DNA of 39,797 nt from Pseudomonadota bacterium (GCA_018240325.1 JAFEFZ010000257.1:1-39797), one strand, 5' to 3'; positions 7,384 through 17,671 are shown, numbered from the stretch's first letter. Notes: generated from the sequence alone by a model not told the origin. Program-made: numbers and translations.

Positions 7384-8814
7384 TCAGCCGGCCGCCACCA
7401 CGCGGCTGAGCTTGCCGCTGCGCGGGTGGCAGCGCGGCGGCTCGCAGCCGTGCACGACGCGCACGTTGTGCAGGCCTTCTTGCGCCAGGTACTCGGTGAG
7501 CGCGCCTTGCGCGCGCGCAAAGGCCGCCGCCGGGTCGCCCACGCCCGCCTCGAGCCGCAGCTCGAGCTCGTGCACGCCGTTGGCCAGCAGCTGGAACTGC
7601 GTCAGCTGCGCGCCTTCCTCGATCACCGTCATCAGCGCCAACGGCAGCAGGCGGCAGGCGTGACCTTCGTGGTTGTGCAGGGTCAGGGTGTCGTCGGCGC
7701 GGCCCTGGACCTCGACCGCGGGGAAGCCGCTGCCGCAGGCGCAGCCCTGCGGCAGGAAGCGCAGGCTGTCGCTGAGGCGGTAGCGCAGCAGCGGCTGGGT
7801 GCGGTTGGCCAGGTTGGTCAGCAGCACCGCGTGCGAGGCCTCGCCCGGCGGCACCGGCCGGTCGTCGCGGTCGACCGGCTCGACGATCACCCAGTCGTCG
7901 TTGAGGTGCATCCGGCCCTGCGGGCATTCCCAGGCGATCGAGTAGAACTCCGACGCGCCGTAGTTGTTGCGGATGCGGCAGTCGAAGACCCGCGTGATGT
8001 GCGCACGCTGCTCGGCGCTGAGCTGCTCGCCGCCCACCCAGACTTCGCGCAGCCGCAGCGCCGCCCGGCCTTCGGCCACGGCCTGTGCGATCAGGTCGGC
8101 GCTGCTCGGGTAGCTGATCAATATGGTCGGCGCGAAGGCCTCGAGCTGCGCCAGCAGTTGCGGCAGCGGCTGCAGCACCGAGAAGGTCTGCACCGCCGGG
8201 CGCATCCAGGCCAGCGCCGGCCAGAAGGCCGGCGCCATCGATGCGCCGATGCGGTCCAGCCGCTCGATGCTGGCCACGCCGGCGAAATGCCCTTCGATGG
8301 CGGCGACATAGGCGTAGCGCTGCCCCGGCATGAAGGCCATGCCCGGCAGCGCAGCCGGCCCGTGGCCCTGGAAGCGCAGCAGGTCGAGCGCGTCGAAGGC
8401 GGCGAGCGAGGCCTCGTCCTGCACGAAGATGCCCGGCTGGCCGGTGGTGCCCGAGCTGGTCCACACCAGGTAGCGGCCGAGGTAGGCATCGGCCAGCCGC
8501 GCCGGGTCGGCGACGAAGTCGGCGGCGCCTGCCAGCGTGATCGCGCGGTCGGTTGCCCAGTCGTCGAAGCGCTGCATCAGCTCGGCCTTGCTGACCGGCT
8601 CGACGCCGTCCAGCGTGGTCGGCGCGGCGCCGCCTGCGCGGCCCAGCAGCCGCTCGCGGTACAGCGGCGACCCCTCGGCCGCCGCCGCCAGCAGCCGGCG
8701 CAGCCGCGCGTCGCGCTGCGCGCGGCCCACCCCCTGCGGATCGAGCCCCGCCGCATAGGTCTCGGCCAGGGTCCGCGACCACAGCCACGGGTCCATCGCG
8801 GGCAGGTGCGGCAC
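7384..8814 (-). CDS. Phenylacetate-CoA ligase-like (PaaK family) adenylate-forming enzyme
   Basis: The 476-residue protein is an AMP-binding enzyme of the PaaK/CapK group. It has the phosphate loop TSSGTTGQPG at 119-128, a GASEF motif in the middle, LLRYRLSD, and the Cys-containing CACGSGFPAVEVQGRADD before the mobile C-terminal domain. It should activate a carboxylic acid to an acyl-adenylate and then an acyl-CoA; the substrate is not predictable. The start is a GTG at 8814 with an AGGGG ribosome-binding site; the ATG at 8796 has none. No phenylacetate degradation genes are nearby, so PaaK proper is unlikely. Confidence 0.83.
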   Translation of the reverse strand: MPHLPAMDPWLWSRTLAETYAAGLDPQGVGRAQRDARLRRLLAAAAEGSPLYRERLLGRAGGAAPTTLDGVEPVSKAELMQRFDDWATDRAITLAGAADFVADPARLADAYLGRYLVWTSSGTTGQPGIFVQDEASLAAFDALDLLRFQGHGPAALPGMAFMPGQRYAYVAAIEGHFAGVASIERLDRIGASMAPAFWPALAWMRPAVQTFSVLQPLPQLLAQLEAFAPTILISYPSSADLIAQAVAEGRAALRLREVWVGGEQLSAEQRAHITRVFDCRIRNNYGASEFYSIAWECPQGRMHLNDDWVIVEPVDRDDRPVPPGEASHAVLLTNLANRTQPLLRYRLSDSLRFLPQGCACGSGFPAVEVQGRADDTLTLHNHEGHACRLLPLALMTVIEEGAQLTQFQLLANGVHELELRLEAGVGDPAAAFARAQGALTEYLAQEGLHNVRVVHGCEPPRCHPRSGKLSRVVAAG

Positions 8815-8881
8815 GGCTTTCCCCTATCGTGAGCTGTCGGCCGGATGTACCGGCGCGGGTGGTGCGCGGAGGCCGACGACG

Positions 8882-8900
8882 GCCGGGCACCAAGCCCGGC
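8882..8900 (-). terminator. Stem-loop downstream of hsp20
   Basis: Perfect 7-bp arms (GCCGGGC at 8882-8888 and its complement at 8894-8900) around accaa, 18 bases past the hsp20 stop. There is no U tract, so at best this is a weak terminator or a 3'-end stabiliser. Confidence 0.3.
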
Positions 8901-8918
8901 GCGCCGCCGCGCCCTGCA

Positions 8919-9344
8919 TCAGGATACCTGCACCTTCTTCGCCGAAGCCTGGCCCTTCTTGGGCAAGGTCAGCTCGAGGATGCCGTTCTCGTACTTGGCG
9001 ACCGACTTGGCGTCATCGACGTCGCCGGCCAGCGTGAAGCTGCGGCTGGCCCAGCCGTACTGGCGCTCGGAGCGCAGCACGCGCGAGCCCTGCTTCTGCT
9101 CGGTCTCCTTCTTGACCTCGGCGCTGATCGTGACCTGGTTGCCGTCGATGCGCACGTCGATGTCTTCCTTGCGCACGCCCGGCACCTCGGCCTTGACGGT
9201 GTAGGCCTTGTCGTCTTCGTGCACGTCGAGCTTGATCTGCGGCGCCTGGCGCGCCAGCTCGCTGCGCCAGGGCCGCAGCATGCCGCGGAACAGATCCTCC
9301 ATCGGCTCCAGCGCAAAGGGGTCGGTGACTCGCAACTCGTTCAT
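8919..9344 (-). CDS. Small heat-shock protein, Hsp20/alpha-crystallin family
   Basis: The 141-residue chaperone binds unfolding proteins without ATP. The alpha-crystallin domain covers about residues 35-130, with VKAEVPGVRKEDIDVRID and the strand motif YENGILELTLPKK. The tail ends in a V-x-V-like sequence that would act as the inter-dimer latch. The ATG at 9344 has a GGAGGA ribosome-binding site at normal spacing. It lies alone between the crotonase and PaaK-like genes with over 200 bp upstream. I could not find a convincing sigma-32 promoter there. Confidence 0.93.
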   Translation of the reverse strand: MNELRVTDPFALEPMEDLFRGMLRPWRSELARQAPQIKLDVHEDDKAYTVKAEVPGVRKEDIDVRIDGNQVTISAEVKKETEQKQGSRVLRSERQYGWASRSFTLAGDVDDAKSVAKYENGILELTLPKKGQASAKKVQVS

Positions 9345-9563
9345 GGCGACATTCCTCCGTTGATGCTTCAGTGCCGGGCCGCGCCAAGGGCCGGCACGGT
9401 CCATTCTTGGCATTCCCATCGGTGCAGTGTTGATTTCACGCAAACCCCGGCGCCGCAGGCCGGCGGCTGCGCGCGGGCAGCGCCGCACACGCTTCCGTCG
9501 TCGCTCACAAGGCAACCTCCGGGCTGTGCCCTGCGGTATTCGCCCTTGGGGCGACCCGCCGCA

Positions 9564-10358
9564 TCAGCGCCCGCGGAACACCGGCGCGCGCCGCTCGGCG
9601 ACGGCGCGCCGGCCCTCGGCGAAATCCTCGCTGGCCAGCGTCAGCCGCTCGCGCGCGCGCAACGCAGCCTCGTCGGCGCGGCCGGCGGCGATCTCGACGA
9701 GCGAGCGCTTGGTCGCCTGCGCCGCCAGCGGCGCGAGCGCCGCGGCCTGCTGCACCAGCGCGCGCAGCGCCGCGTCGAACCCGGCCGGCGGCTCCACCGC
9801 CTCGAACAGGCCGCACGCGGCCAGTTGCTCGACCGGCAGCGGCCGGGCGCTCAGGAAGGCGCGCTTGGCCAGGTCCGGGCCGAAGCGCGCGACATAGCGC
9901 CGCAGCCCGCTCGGGTAGTAGTGCAGCCCGAGCGCGCAGGCCGGCATGCGCCACACGCTGCCGGCGAGCGCGACGCGCAGGTCGCAGGCGAGCACCAGGT
10001 CGGTCGCGCCGCCGTAGACGCTGCCCGACAGCGCGCACACCGTGACCGGCCGCGCCGCCTCGAGGGCGTCGGGCACGCGTTCGAACAGACCCGGGCCGGC
10101 ACCGCCGCCGGCCAGCCCGGCGAGGTCGTAGCCGGCGCTGAATACCGGCCTGGGCTGGCCGTGCGTGTCGGCGGCGAGCACCAGCACGCGCACCGCGTCG
10201 TTCGCGTCGACCGCAGCGACGAGCTCGAGCAGCAGCCGCAGGTCGTCGTCGGCCAGGCTGTTGCGCCGCGCCGGCCGGCGCAGCCGGATCGTCGCGACCG
10301 CGCCGTCGACCTCGAGCGACGGCGGGCCTTCGGCAGCGGCGGGCGCGTCGTCGGGCAT
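9564..10358 (-). CDS. Crotonase superfamily protein lacking the usual hydratase glutamates
   Basis: The 264-residue protein has the crotonase fold: the oxyanion-hole segment VFSAGYDLAGL and the SGSVYGGATDLVLACDL helix start. In true enoyl-CoA hydratases two Glu residues act; here the first position is Asp (GATDL) and the second is Ala in MPACALGLHYY. From memory, E. coli methylmalonyl-CoA decarboxylase (YgfG) also lacks the second Glu, has a related SAGHD...GSVWGG pattern and a Tyr near this place, so a decarboxylase-like or other CoA reaction is more likely than hydration. I took the ATG at 10358; a start 21 codons upstream is possible. It follows the acyl-CoA synthetase gene on the same strand. 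Confidence 0.82.
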   Translation of the reverse strand: MPDDAPAAAEGPPSLEVDGAVATIRLRRPARRNSLADDDLRLLLELVAAVDANDAVRVLVLAADTHGQPRPVFSAGYDLAGLAGGGAGPGLFERVPDALEAARPVTVCALSGSVYGGATDLVLACDLRVALAGSVWRMPACALGLHYYPSGLRRYVARFGPDLAKRAFLSARPLPVEQLAACGLFEAVEPPAGFDAALRALVQQAAALAPLAAQATKRSLVEIAAGRADEAALRARERLTLASEDFAEGRRAVAERRAPVFRGR

Positions 10359-10410
10359 CGCAGGGATCGAGCCTTCAGCGGCGGCCGCGCGTCCGGGCAC
10401 GCAAACGCCT

Positions 10411-10435
10411 GCCGGCCGCAACCGTCACGGCCGGC
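10411..10435. other. GC-rich hairpin between acyl-CoA synthetase and crotonase genes
   Basis: Perfect 8-bp arms (GCCGGCCG at 10411-10418, complement at 10428-10435) with a 9-base loop; an outer CCTGC/GCAGG pair could lengthen it with a bulge. It lies in the 122-bp gap between two same-strand genes and may weaken read-through. There is no U tract. Confidence 0.25.
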
Positions 10436-10480
10436 CCGCAGGCGAGACGCGCCGCGCAGCCGCCCGCCGGCCGGCTGCGC

Positions 10481-12169
10481 CTAGCCCCAGACCACCTTGC
10501 CCGACACGCCATACGAGGTTTCGATCTTCGGCCCGACCGCCTGCTCGATGCGTGCGCGCTTGATCTTCATCGTCGGCGTCAGCAGGCCGTTCTCGATCGA
10601 CCAGGGTTCGGGCGCGATCACGATCATCTTCAGCTGCTCGTAGTCGGCCACCTGCCGGTTGACCTCCTCGAGCAACTTCGCCATCTGCTGCTCGACTTCG
10701 CGGCGCACCGCCGCGTCGCCGAGCCGGGGCCGCAGTTCCTCGGACAGCACCACCATCGCGAAGGCGGCCGGCTGGCCGACGCCCGAGACCATCGACAACT
10801 CGACCATCTCGTTGGTGTTGAGGATGTTCTCGATCGGCGCCGGCGCGACGTACTTGCCCTTCGCGGTCTTGAACAGCTCCTTCGTGCGGCCGGTGATCTT
10901 GAGCATGCCGTCGGCGCGCAGTTCGCCGCGGTCGCCGGTGCGGAAGAAGCCGTCGGCGGTGAACGACTCGGCCGTCAGCTCGTCCTGCTTGTAGTAGCCG
11001 CTGAACTGCGCGGGCGACTTGATCAGCACCTCGCCCTCGGGGCTGAGCTTGACCTGCACCCCCGGCATCGCCACGCCGACGTAGCCCGGCTCGCTGAAGT
11101 TGTCGTAGGACGAATGGGAGTAGGAGTTGTCCTCCGTCATGCCGTAGCCTTCGCACAGCTGCAGGCCGAGCTTGCGGTACCAGCGGATCAGTTCCGCCGG
11201 CAGCGGCGCCGAGCCGCTGGCCGCGTACACGACGTGCTCGAGCCCCAGCCCGGTGAGCACCTTCTTGCCGACGATGCCGCGCACGATCGGGATCGACAGC
11301 AGCCGGGCGAGCTTGGCCGGCGGCATCTTGCTGAACACGCCGTGCTGGAACTTCAGCCACAGCCGCGGCACCGAGATGAACACCGTCGGCCGCGCGCGCT
11401 TCAGGTCCTGCACGAAGGTCTCGAGCGCATCGGCGAAGAAGATCTGCGCGCCGCCGTCGTACAGCGACGCGGCCTCGACGCAAGAGCGCTCGAAGCTGTG
11501 CGCCAGCGGCAGGTACGACAGCACGCGGTAGTCGCGCACGTTGCCCAGGCGCGCGCGGCAGAAGCGGGCGAAGCCGCCGCCGGCCGCGGTGATCGCCTTG
11601 AAGCTGACCATCACGCCCTTGGGCGTGCCGGTGGAGCCCGAGGTGTAGATCAGCATCGCGAGCTCGTCGGCCTGGCGCGCCGGCTGGCCGGTGAGCGGCG
11701 GCGTGCGCTGCACGATCGATTCCCAGGTCTCGTACTCGCTGCGGGCGCCGGCCGGCGCGAGCGGCAGCGCGATGCGCGGCATCCCGGCGGGCACGCCGGG
11801 CTTCTGCTGCTCCCAGGTGTCGAGCTTGCCGACGAACAGCAGGCTGGCCTCGCTGTGGCCGAGCACGAAGCCGATGGTCTCGGCCGATTCGGTCGGGAAG
11901 ATCGCCACCGTCGTGTAGCCGCCGATCCAGATCGCCAGCTCGGCGATGAAGAAGTGCGCGCAGTTCTTCGACAGGATCGCGACCTTCGCGCCGCGCGGCA
12001 GGCCCTGGCTTTGCAGGTGCGCGGCCATGCGCCGGGCCTCGTCGAGCACCTGGCGCCAGGTGTATTCGGCGACCTTGTCGCCGCCCAGCGGTTGGGTCAG
12101 GAAGACGTGGTTCGGTTTCTGGGCTTCGTGTTCGTAGACATGGTCCAGGATCAGGCCGGCATCGCTCAT
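10481..12169 (-). CDS. Long-chain fatty-acid-CoA ligase (AMP-binding)
   Basis: The 562-residue enzyme activates fatty acids to acyl-CoA with ATP. It has the P-loop YTSGSTGTPKG, the GYGMTE motif in the middle, FRTGDRGELRADG, and a C-terminal catalytic Lys region (PTMKIKRARIE). The extra insertion and SGSAPL segment resemble the FAA1/FadD15-like long-chain synthetases. It is probably cytoplasmic and peripheral to the membrane. The ATG at 12169 has a GAGGAT ribosome-binding site. It is the first gene of the minus-strand run and diverges from the aminotransferase pair across 338 bp. The crotonase downstream could act on related CoA esters. Confidence 0.9.
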   Translation of the reverse strand: MSDAGLILDHVYEHEAQKPNHVFLTQPLGGDKVAEYTWRQVLDEARRMAAHLQSQGLPRGAKVAILSKNCAHFFIAELAIWIGGYTTVAIFPTESAETIGFVLGHSEASLLFVGKLDTWEQQKPGVPAGMPRIALPLAPAGARSEYETWESIVQRTPPLTGQPARQADELAMLIYTSGSTGTPKGVMVSFKAITAAGGGFARFCRARLGNVRDYRVLSYLPLAHSFERSCVEAASLYDGGAQIFFADALETFVQDLKRARPTVFISVPRLWLKFQHGVFSKMPPAKLARLLSIPIVRGIVGKKVLTGLGLEHVVYAASGSAPLPAELIRWYRKLGLQLCEGYGMTEDNSYSHSSYDNFSEPGYVGVAMPGVQVKLSPEGEVLIKSPAQFSGYYKQDELTAESFTADGFFRTGDRGELRADGMLKITGRTKELFKTAKGKYVAPAPIENILNTNEMVELSMVSGVGQPAAFAMVVLSEELRPRLGDAAVRREVEQQMAKLLEEVNRQVADYEQLKMIVIAPEPWSIENGLLTPTMKIKRARIEQAVGPKIETSYGVSGKVVWG

Positions 12170-12507
12170 CGTCGCATCCTCGGCAGAGGGTGGTGGGGGA
12201 ATCCCGATTGTGCGCTGAGGCACGGGCCGCGGGACTGACCCGGCGCAATCCCGGCACTGCCGGGCGGCGCACGGCGGCAGCGGCCCCGATGGCAGGGATT
12301 ACCCGCGCACGAACGCATCGGCGCGACCATAATCGGCCCCGGCATCGCCGCCGGCGGTGCGCGCGGTGGCGCGCGTGCTGGTGCGCACCCCGCGCACCCG
12401 CCTGCGCACCGCACGCGGACGGGCCTGCGCCGCGGCGCAGCGGATGCCGAGCCGGCTGATGCGGCGCGCGCCGCCGCCCGTCCCGAGACCTTCGAAGGAG
12501 ACCGTCG
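12170..12507. promoter_or_regulatory. Divergent intergenic region
   Basis: This 338-bp gap must hold the promoters of the acyl-CoA synthetase (leftward) and the aminotransferase pair (rightward). CATAAT at 12328-12333 could be a -10 box for the rightward operon, but no good -35 is spaced from it. A 10-bp palindrome GGTGCGCACC lies at 12380-12389. I see no gene in it. Confidence 0.35.
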
Positions 12508-13859
<1,352 letters not shown>

Positions 13860-13860
<1 letters not shown>

Positions 13861-15095
13861 TGGACACGGCCGTGCGGCCCCGGCCGCCCTACCCCACCGC
13901 GGCGCGGCTCGGCGTGATCGAGCCCTTCCACGCGATGGCGCTGTTCCGCCGCGCGGTGGCGCTCGAGGCCGCCGGCGCGCCGGTGATCCACATGAGCCTG
14001 GGCGAGCCCGACTTCGGCGCACCGCCGCCGGTGACGGCCGCGCTCGACGCCGCCGTCAAGGCGGGCCTGACCGGCTACACGCCGGCCTGCGGCATCACGC
14101 CGCTGCGCGAGGCGATCGCCGCGCACTACGCGCGCGTGCACGGGGTCGAGGTCGCGCCCGAACGCATCGTCGTCACCGCCGGCGCCACCGGCGCGCTGCA
14201 GCTGGCCTGCGCGCTGCTGCTCGACGTGGGCAGCGAAGTGCTGATGCCCGACCCGACCTACCCGTGCAACCGGCACATCGTCAGCGCCTTCAATGCCACG
14301 ACCAAACTGATCCCCACCGGGCCGCAGCAGCGCTTCCAGCTGACGGCCGCCGACATCGCCGCGCACTGGGGCGAGCGCACGCGCGGCGCGATGCTCGCGT
14401 CGCCGTCGAACCCCACCGGCACCACGATCGAGCCGGCGGCGCTGGCCGCGGTGCTCGACGCGCTGCGGGCGCGCTCGGGTTTCCTGGTGTTCGACGAGAT
14501 CTACAACGAGCTCACCTATGCCGGCCTCCAGGCATCCGCGCCGGCAGGGCCGGCGCCGGCGCTGCCGGCAAAGCCGCGCACCGCGCTGGCGCTCGGCGAC
14601 GACGTGATCGTGCTCAACAGCTTCTCCAAGTATTTCGGCATGACCGGCTGGCGGCTGGGCTGGCTGGTGGTGCCGCCGTCGCTGGTGGCCGACGTCGAGA
14701 AGCTGGCGATGAACCTGTTCATCTGCGCGCCGGCACCGGCGCAGCATGCGGCGCTGGCCTGCTTCGCGCCGGAGTCGATCGCGATCTACGAGCAGCGCCG
14801 CGCCGAATTCGCACGCCGGCGCGACTACATCGTGCCGGCACTGCGCGGGCTGGGTTTGGGCGTGCCGACCGAGCCCGACGGCGCCTTCTACGTGTATGCC
14901 GACGTGTCGCGCTTCGGCCTGCCGAGCGAGCAGCTGGCCGAGCGGCTGCTCGACGAGGCCCAGGTCTGCCTGGTGCCGGGGATGGACTTCGGCGTGCACG
15001 ACGCCGACCGCTGGATGCGCATCACCTATTCCACCAGCCTCGAGCGGCTGCACGAGGCGGTGGCGCGCATCGGCCGCTTCCTGAACGGGCTGTAG
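13860..15095 (+). CDS. Class I/II pyridoxal-phosphate aminotransferase
   Basis: The 411-residue protein is a fold-type I aminotransferase of the aspartate/aromatic group. It shows MSLGEPDFG near the N-terminus, ASPSNPTGT (substrate Asn), VFDEIYNEL (cofactor Asp and Tyr) and NSFSKYFGMTGWRLGW with the PLP Lys. An Ala/Pro-rich insertion lies near residues 223-240. The ATG at 13860 overlaps the preceding stop codon by one base (TGATG). The amino donor is unknown; coupling to the beta-alanine-type transaminase suggests one catabolic path, perhaps with this enzyme recycling the amino group. Confidence 0.88.
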
Positions 15096-15110
15096 CTTCG
15101 CCGGGCCGGC

Positions 15111-15197
15111 CGTGGCGCCGTGCGCGCGACGGCTGGACCCTCACGGTTTCGATCGGCCTTCTCTTTGGCGGCGTGGCGCCGTGTGCGCGACGGTTGG
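15111..15197. repeat. 26-bp direct repeat between convergent genes
   Basis: Positions 15111-15136 and 15172-15197 share 24 of 26 bases (both begin CGTGGCGCCGTG), 61 bp apart start to start. Both lie in the 107-bp gap between the end of the aminotransferase gene and the end of the oxidoreductase gene. No coding role is likely. It may be a recent local duplication, since the two differences are both C/T. Confidence 0.75.
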
Positions 15198-15202
15198 GCG
15201 GC

Positions 15203-16552
15203 TCAGCCGGCCTGCGCGCCGAACTGGGCTTCGAGCTCGCGCCGCAGCGCGTAGGCGCGGGTGCCCGTGTCGATCGCCACGTCGGCCCAGACGAGGCTTT
15301 GCCCCTTCCTGACCGGCCGCACGACGCGCACGTCGTGCGCGAGGCCGAGCGGCAGGCCGCCCGCCGCGAGCGACGCCGACGCCGGCTGCAACTTGCCCCA
15401 GACCGTGCAGCCGCCCTCGCCGTCGAGCCGGTCGCCGGGCTGCAGGTCGCGCTTGGCGGTGGCCACCACGTCGGCGTTCCAGCAGGTCGCAACGCCGGTG
15501 GGCTCGCGCCGCAGCGCGAGGCTCGCGACCGACCAGCCCACTTCCAGCCCGATCAGGTGCCAGCGCTTGTAGAGCGTGAAGTAGCGCCCGCTCGGGTCGG
15601 TGTGCGCGTTGTACTCCTCGAAGCAGTGGCGCACGTAGTCGGTCTCGCCCTCGACCGTGACCCACACGCCCATGCGGATGTCATAGGGGATCACGCGGCC
15701 GTCGGCCTCGAGCGACGAGATCACCTCGACCATGCCCTTCTTCTCGAGCGCGCCGCCTTCGCTCTTCGGCCGGGTCACGAACGGGATGTCGGCGATGCTC
15801 GCCGGCGGGTAGCGCAGCCCGCCCGACGGCACCGCGAGGCCGGTCGCGTTGGCGACCGCGGTGCTCTCGATCGCCGGCTTGGAGCCGTCGAGGAAGCTGT
15901 TGAACATCTTCGGGTTCAGGCCGCCGCGCTCGGCCTGCTCGGGCGTCAGCCCGTAGTGGCCCCAGACCGTCTCGGGCGTGCTGTCGCGAAAGTGCGGCAG
16001 CCACTTGTGGCCGCGCCCGGCGGCGACGACCGGGAAGCCGCAGGTGCGCGCCCAGTCCACCAGGTCGCAGATCAGCGCCGGCTGGTCGCCGAAGGCGAGG
16101 CTGTAGAGCACGCCCGCTTCGGCCGCGCGCTTGGCGAGCAGCGGGCCGCAGAAGGCGTCGGCCTCGACCGTCACGTTGACCACGTGCTTGCCGTGCGCGA
16201 AGGCGTGCAGGCAATGGTCGACGGCGGCGATCGGGTGCCCGGTGCACTCGACGACGATGTCGATCGCGGCGTGCTCGACGAGCGCGCGCCAGTCGTCGCC
16301 GACGTGCGTGCTGCCGTCGCGCAGCGCGGCGTCCAGGCTCGGAGCCTGGCTGCGCTGCGGCTCCCAGCCGACGCGCGCGAGGTTGCGGCGCGCGGCGTCG
16401 GGCGCGAGGTCGGCGATGCCCGCCAGGTGCACGCCCGGCGTGCGCGGGATCTGGCTCAGGTACATCGAGCCGAACTTGCCGGCGCCGATCAGCGCGACGC
16501 GGATCGGCTGCCCCGCGGCGGCGCGTTGCTGGAGTTGGCGGTGCAGGCTCAT
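15203..16552 (-). CDS. NAD(P)-binding oxidoreductase with C-terminal SAF domain (COG4091-like)
   Basis: The 449-residue protein starts with a Rossmann domain (VALIGAGKFGSMYLS at about 19-33), continues with a homoserine-dehydrogenase-like central region (VVECTGHP; AGRGHKWLPHFRDSTPETVWGHYG) and ends with a SAF/AFP-like domain. This is the set usually labelled predicted homoserine dehydrogenase with SAF domain; the true substrate is not established. There is no homoserine pathway gene nearby. It is probably cotranscribed with the SDR upstream (gap 86 bp). The ATG at 16552 has no Shine-Dalgarno sequence, because a 14-bp tandem array fills the leader. The N-terminal sequence supports this start. 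Confidence 0.82.
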   Translation of the reverse strand: MSLHRQLQQRAAAGQPIRVALIGAGKFGSMYLSQIPRTPGVHLAGIADLAPDAARRNLARVGWEPQRSQAPSLDAALRDGSTHVGDDWRALVEHAAIDIVVECTGHPIAAVDHCLHAFAHGKHVVNVTVEADAFCGPLLAKRAAEAGVLYSLAFGDQPALICDLVDWARTCGFPVVAAGRGHKWLPHFRDSTPETVWGHYGLTPEQAERGGLNPKMFNSFLDGSKPAIESTAVANATGLAVPSGGLRYPPASIADIPFVTRPKSEGGALEKKGMVEVISSLEADGRVIPYDIRMGVWVTVEGETDYVRHCFEEYNAHTDPSGRYFTLYKRWHLIGLEVGWSVASLALRREPTGVATCWNADVVATAKRDLQPGDRLDGEGGCTVWGKLQPASASLAAGGLPLGLAHDVRVVRPVRKGQSLVWADVAIDTGTRAYALRRELEAQFGAQAG

Positions 16553-16560
16553 CGAACGCG

Positions 16561-16630
16561 GGGGTGGTGCGGCCGGGGTGGTGCGGCGAGGGTGGTGCGG
16601 CCGGGGTGGTGCAGCGAGGGTGGTGCGGCC
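16561..16630. repeat. Five 14-bp tandem repeats in the SDR-oxidoreductase gap
   Basis: Five units of 14 bp lie end to end at 16561, 16575, 16589, 16603 and 16617. The plus-strand consensus is RGGGTGGTGCGGCS. The last base alternates C, G, C, G, C and the first base follows a matching alternation, giving a 28-bp higher-order period. It occupies the leader of the oxidoreductase gene on the minus strand, starting 8 bases before its ATG. The unit is not a multiple of three, so it is not a coding repeat. Confidence 0.9.
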
Positions 16631-16638
16631 TTCCGGCT

Positions 16639-17466
16639 TCAGATGCCGGTCAGGCCGCCGGTGCACATCAGCGTCTGGCCGCTGACGTAGTCCGACTCCG
16701 GGATGCAGAACAGGTAGACCGCGCCCGCCGCTTCCTCCGGCGTGCCGCCGCGGCCGAGCGGGATCGCCTGCTCCATCGCCGTCAGCAGCCCCGGGTTGAC
16801 GCCGACCTTGATGTCGCGGCCGTCGATGTGCTCGGTGGCATCGCCCGCGCTGCCGGTCAGCCGCGTCTTGATCAGCCCGAAGGCGACGCAGTTGACGGTG
16901 ACGTTGATCCGCCCCCATTCCTTGGCGAGCGTGCGCGTCAGGCCCTCGACGCCGGCCTTGGCGGCGGCATAGTTGGCCTGGCCTGCATTGCCGAACAGGC
17001 CGGCCACCGACGAGATGTTGACCACCTTGCGCACCACGCGCCGGCCGGCTTCGGACTCGGCCTTGGCGAGCGCGCGGATCACCGGCTGCGCGGCGCGCAG
17101 GATCCGGAACGGCGCCGTCAGGTGCACGTCGATCATCGCGTGCCACTGCTCGTCGCCCATCTTCTGGATCACGTTGTCCCAGGTGTAGCCGGCGTTGTTG
17201 ACGATGATGTCCAGGCCCTTGAAGGTGTCGATCGCGGTGCCGACGAAGCGCTCCGCGAAGTCGGGCGCGGCGACGCTGCCCGGGCAGGCCACGGCCTCGC
17301 CTGCGGCGGCGCGGATCGATTGCACGACCTCGTCGGCCGGGCCCGCGTCGAGATCGTTGACGACCAGCTTCGCGCCCTCGGCGGCGAGTTTCAGCGCGAT
17401 CGCGCGGCCGATGCCGCGGCCCGATCCGGTGACCAGCGCGACCTTGCCTTGCAGTTTTCGTGTCAC
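16639..17466 (-). CDS. Short-chain dehydrogenase/reductase, FabG-like
   Basis: The 275-residue protein is a classical SDR. It has the cofactor motif TGSGRGIG near residues 12-19, NNAG, the active-site Ser in VNISSVAG, and YAAAK (Tyr and Lys of the triad). It would interconvert a ketone and an alcohol with NAD(P)H; the labels 3-oxoacyl reductase or hydroxyacyl-CoA dehydrogenase are both possible. A stretch of about 30 residues after LTGSAGDATEH is longer than in FabG. The GTG start at 17466 has an AGGAGG site at ideal distance. It is first in a two-gene unit with the SAF-domain oxidoreductase and diverges from livK. Confidence 0.87.
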   Translation of the reverse strand: MTRKLQGKVALVTGSGRGIGRAIALKLAAEGAKLVVNDLDAGPADEVVQSIRAAAGEAVACPGSVAAPDFAERFVGTAIDTFKGLDIIVNNAGYTWDNVIQKMGDEQWHAMIDVHLTAPFRILRAAQPVIRALAKAESEAGRRVVRKVVNISSVAGLFGNAGQANYAAAKAGVEGLTRTLAKEWGRINVTVNCVAFGLIKTRLTGSAGDATEHIDGRDIKVGVNPGLLTAMEQAIPLGRGGTPEEAAGAVYLFCIPESDYVSGQTLMCTGGLTGI

Positions 17467-17665
17467 GACGATGCCTCCTCGAGCGCAGCGGTGCGCAGGC
17501 CGTCGCGGATGGTATCGCCGCGCGCAACCCGCATCCGCAGTTGGTGGCGGCCGCTGCGCCGCGCGACGGCCCGGCATCGGCAAGCGGGGGAGTGGCGCGC
17601 AGCAGCGGCTTTCGCGCACAATCTCTGCGTCGGCAAAGACCTGTAGCCAATCGAAGCCGGCTCGC

Positions 17666-17671
17666 TACAAT
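17666..17671 (+). promoter_or_regulatory. Candidate -10 box of the liv operon
   Basis: TACAAT matches the sigma-70 -10 consensus at five of six positions and lies 32 bp before the livK start. No good -35 hexamer is found 16-18 bp upstream, so an activator may be needed, or the promoter lies elsewhere in the 237-bp divergent gap. Confidence 0.3.

Noticed and set aside
7384-8814. Calling the ligase a true phenylacetate-CoA ligase (paaK)
   Set aside because: No other phenylacetate genes are nearby and the substrate pocket cannot be read; only the family is supported.
9345-9480. A sigma-32 heat-shock promoter before hsp20
   Set aside because: A GTGAAA and a CACCGAT are present, but the spacing is too short and the match is poor.
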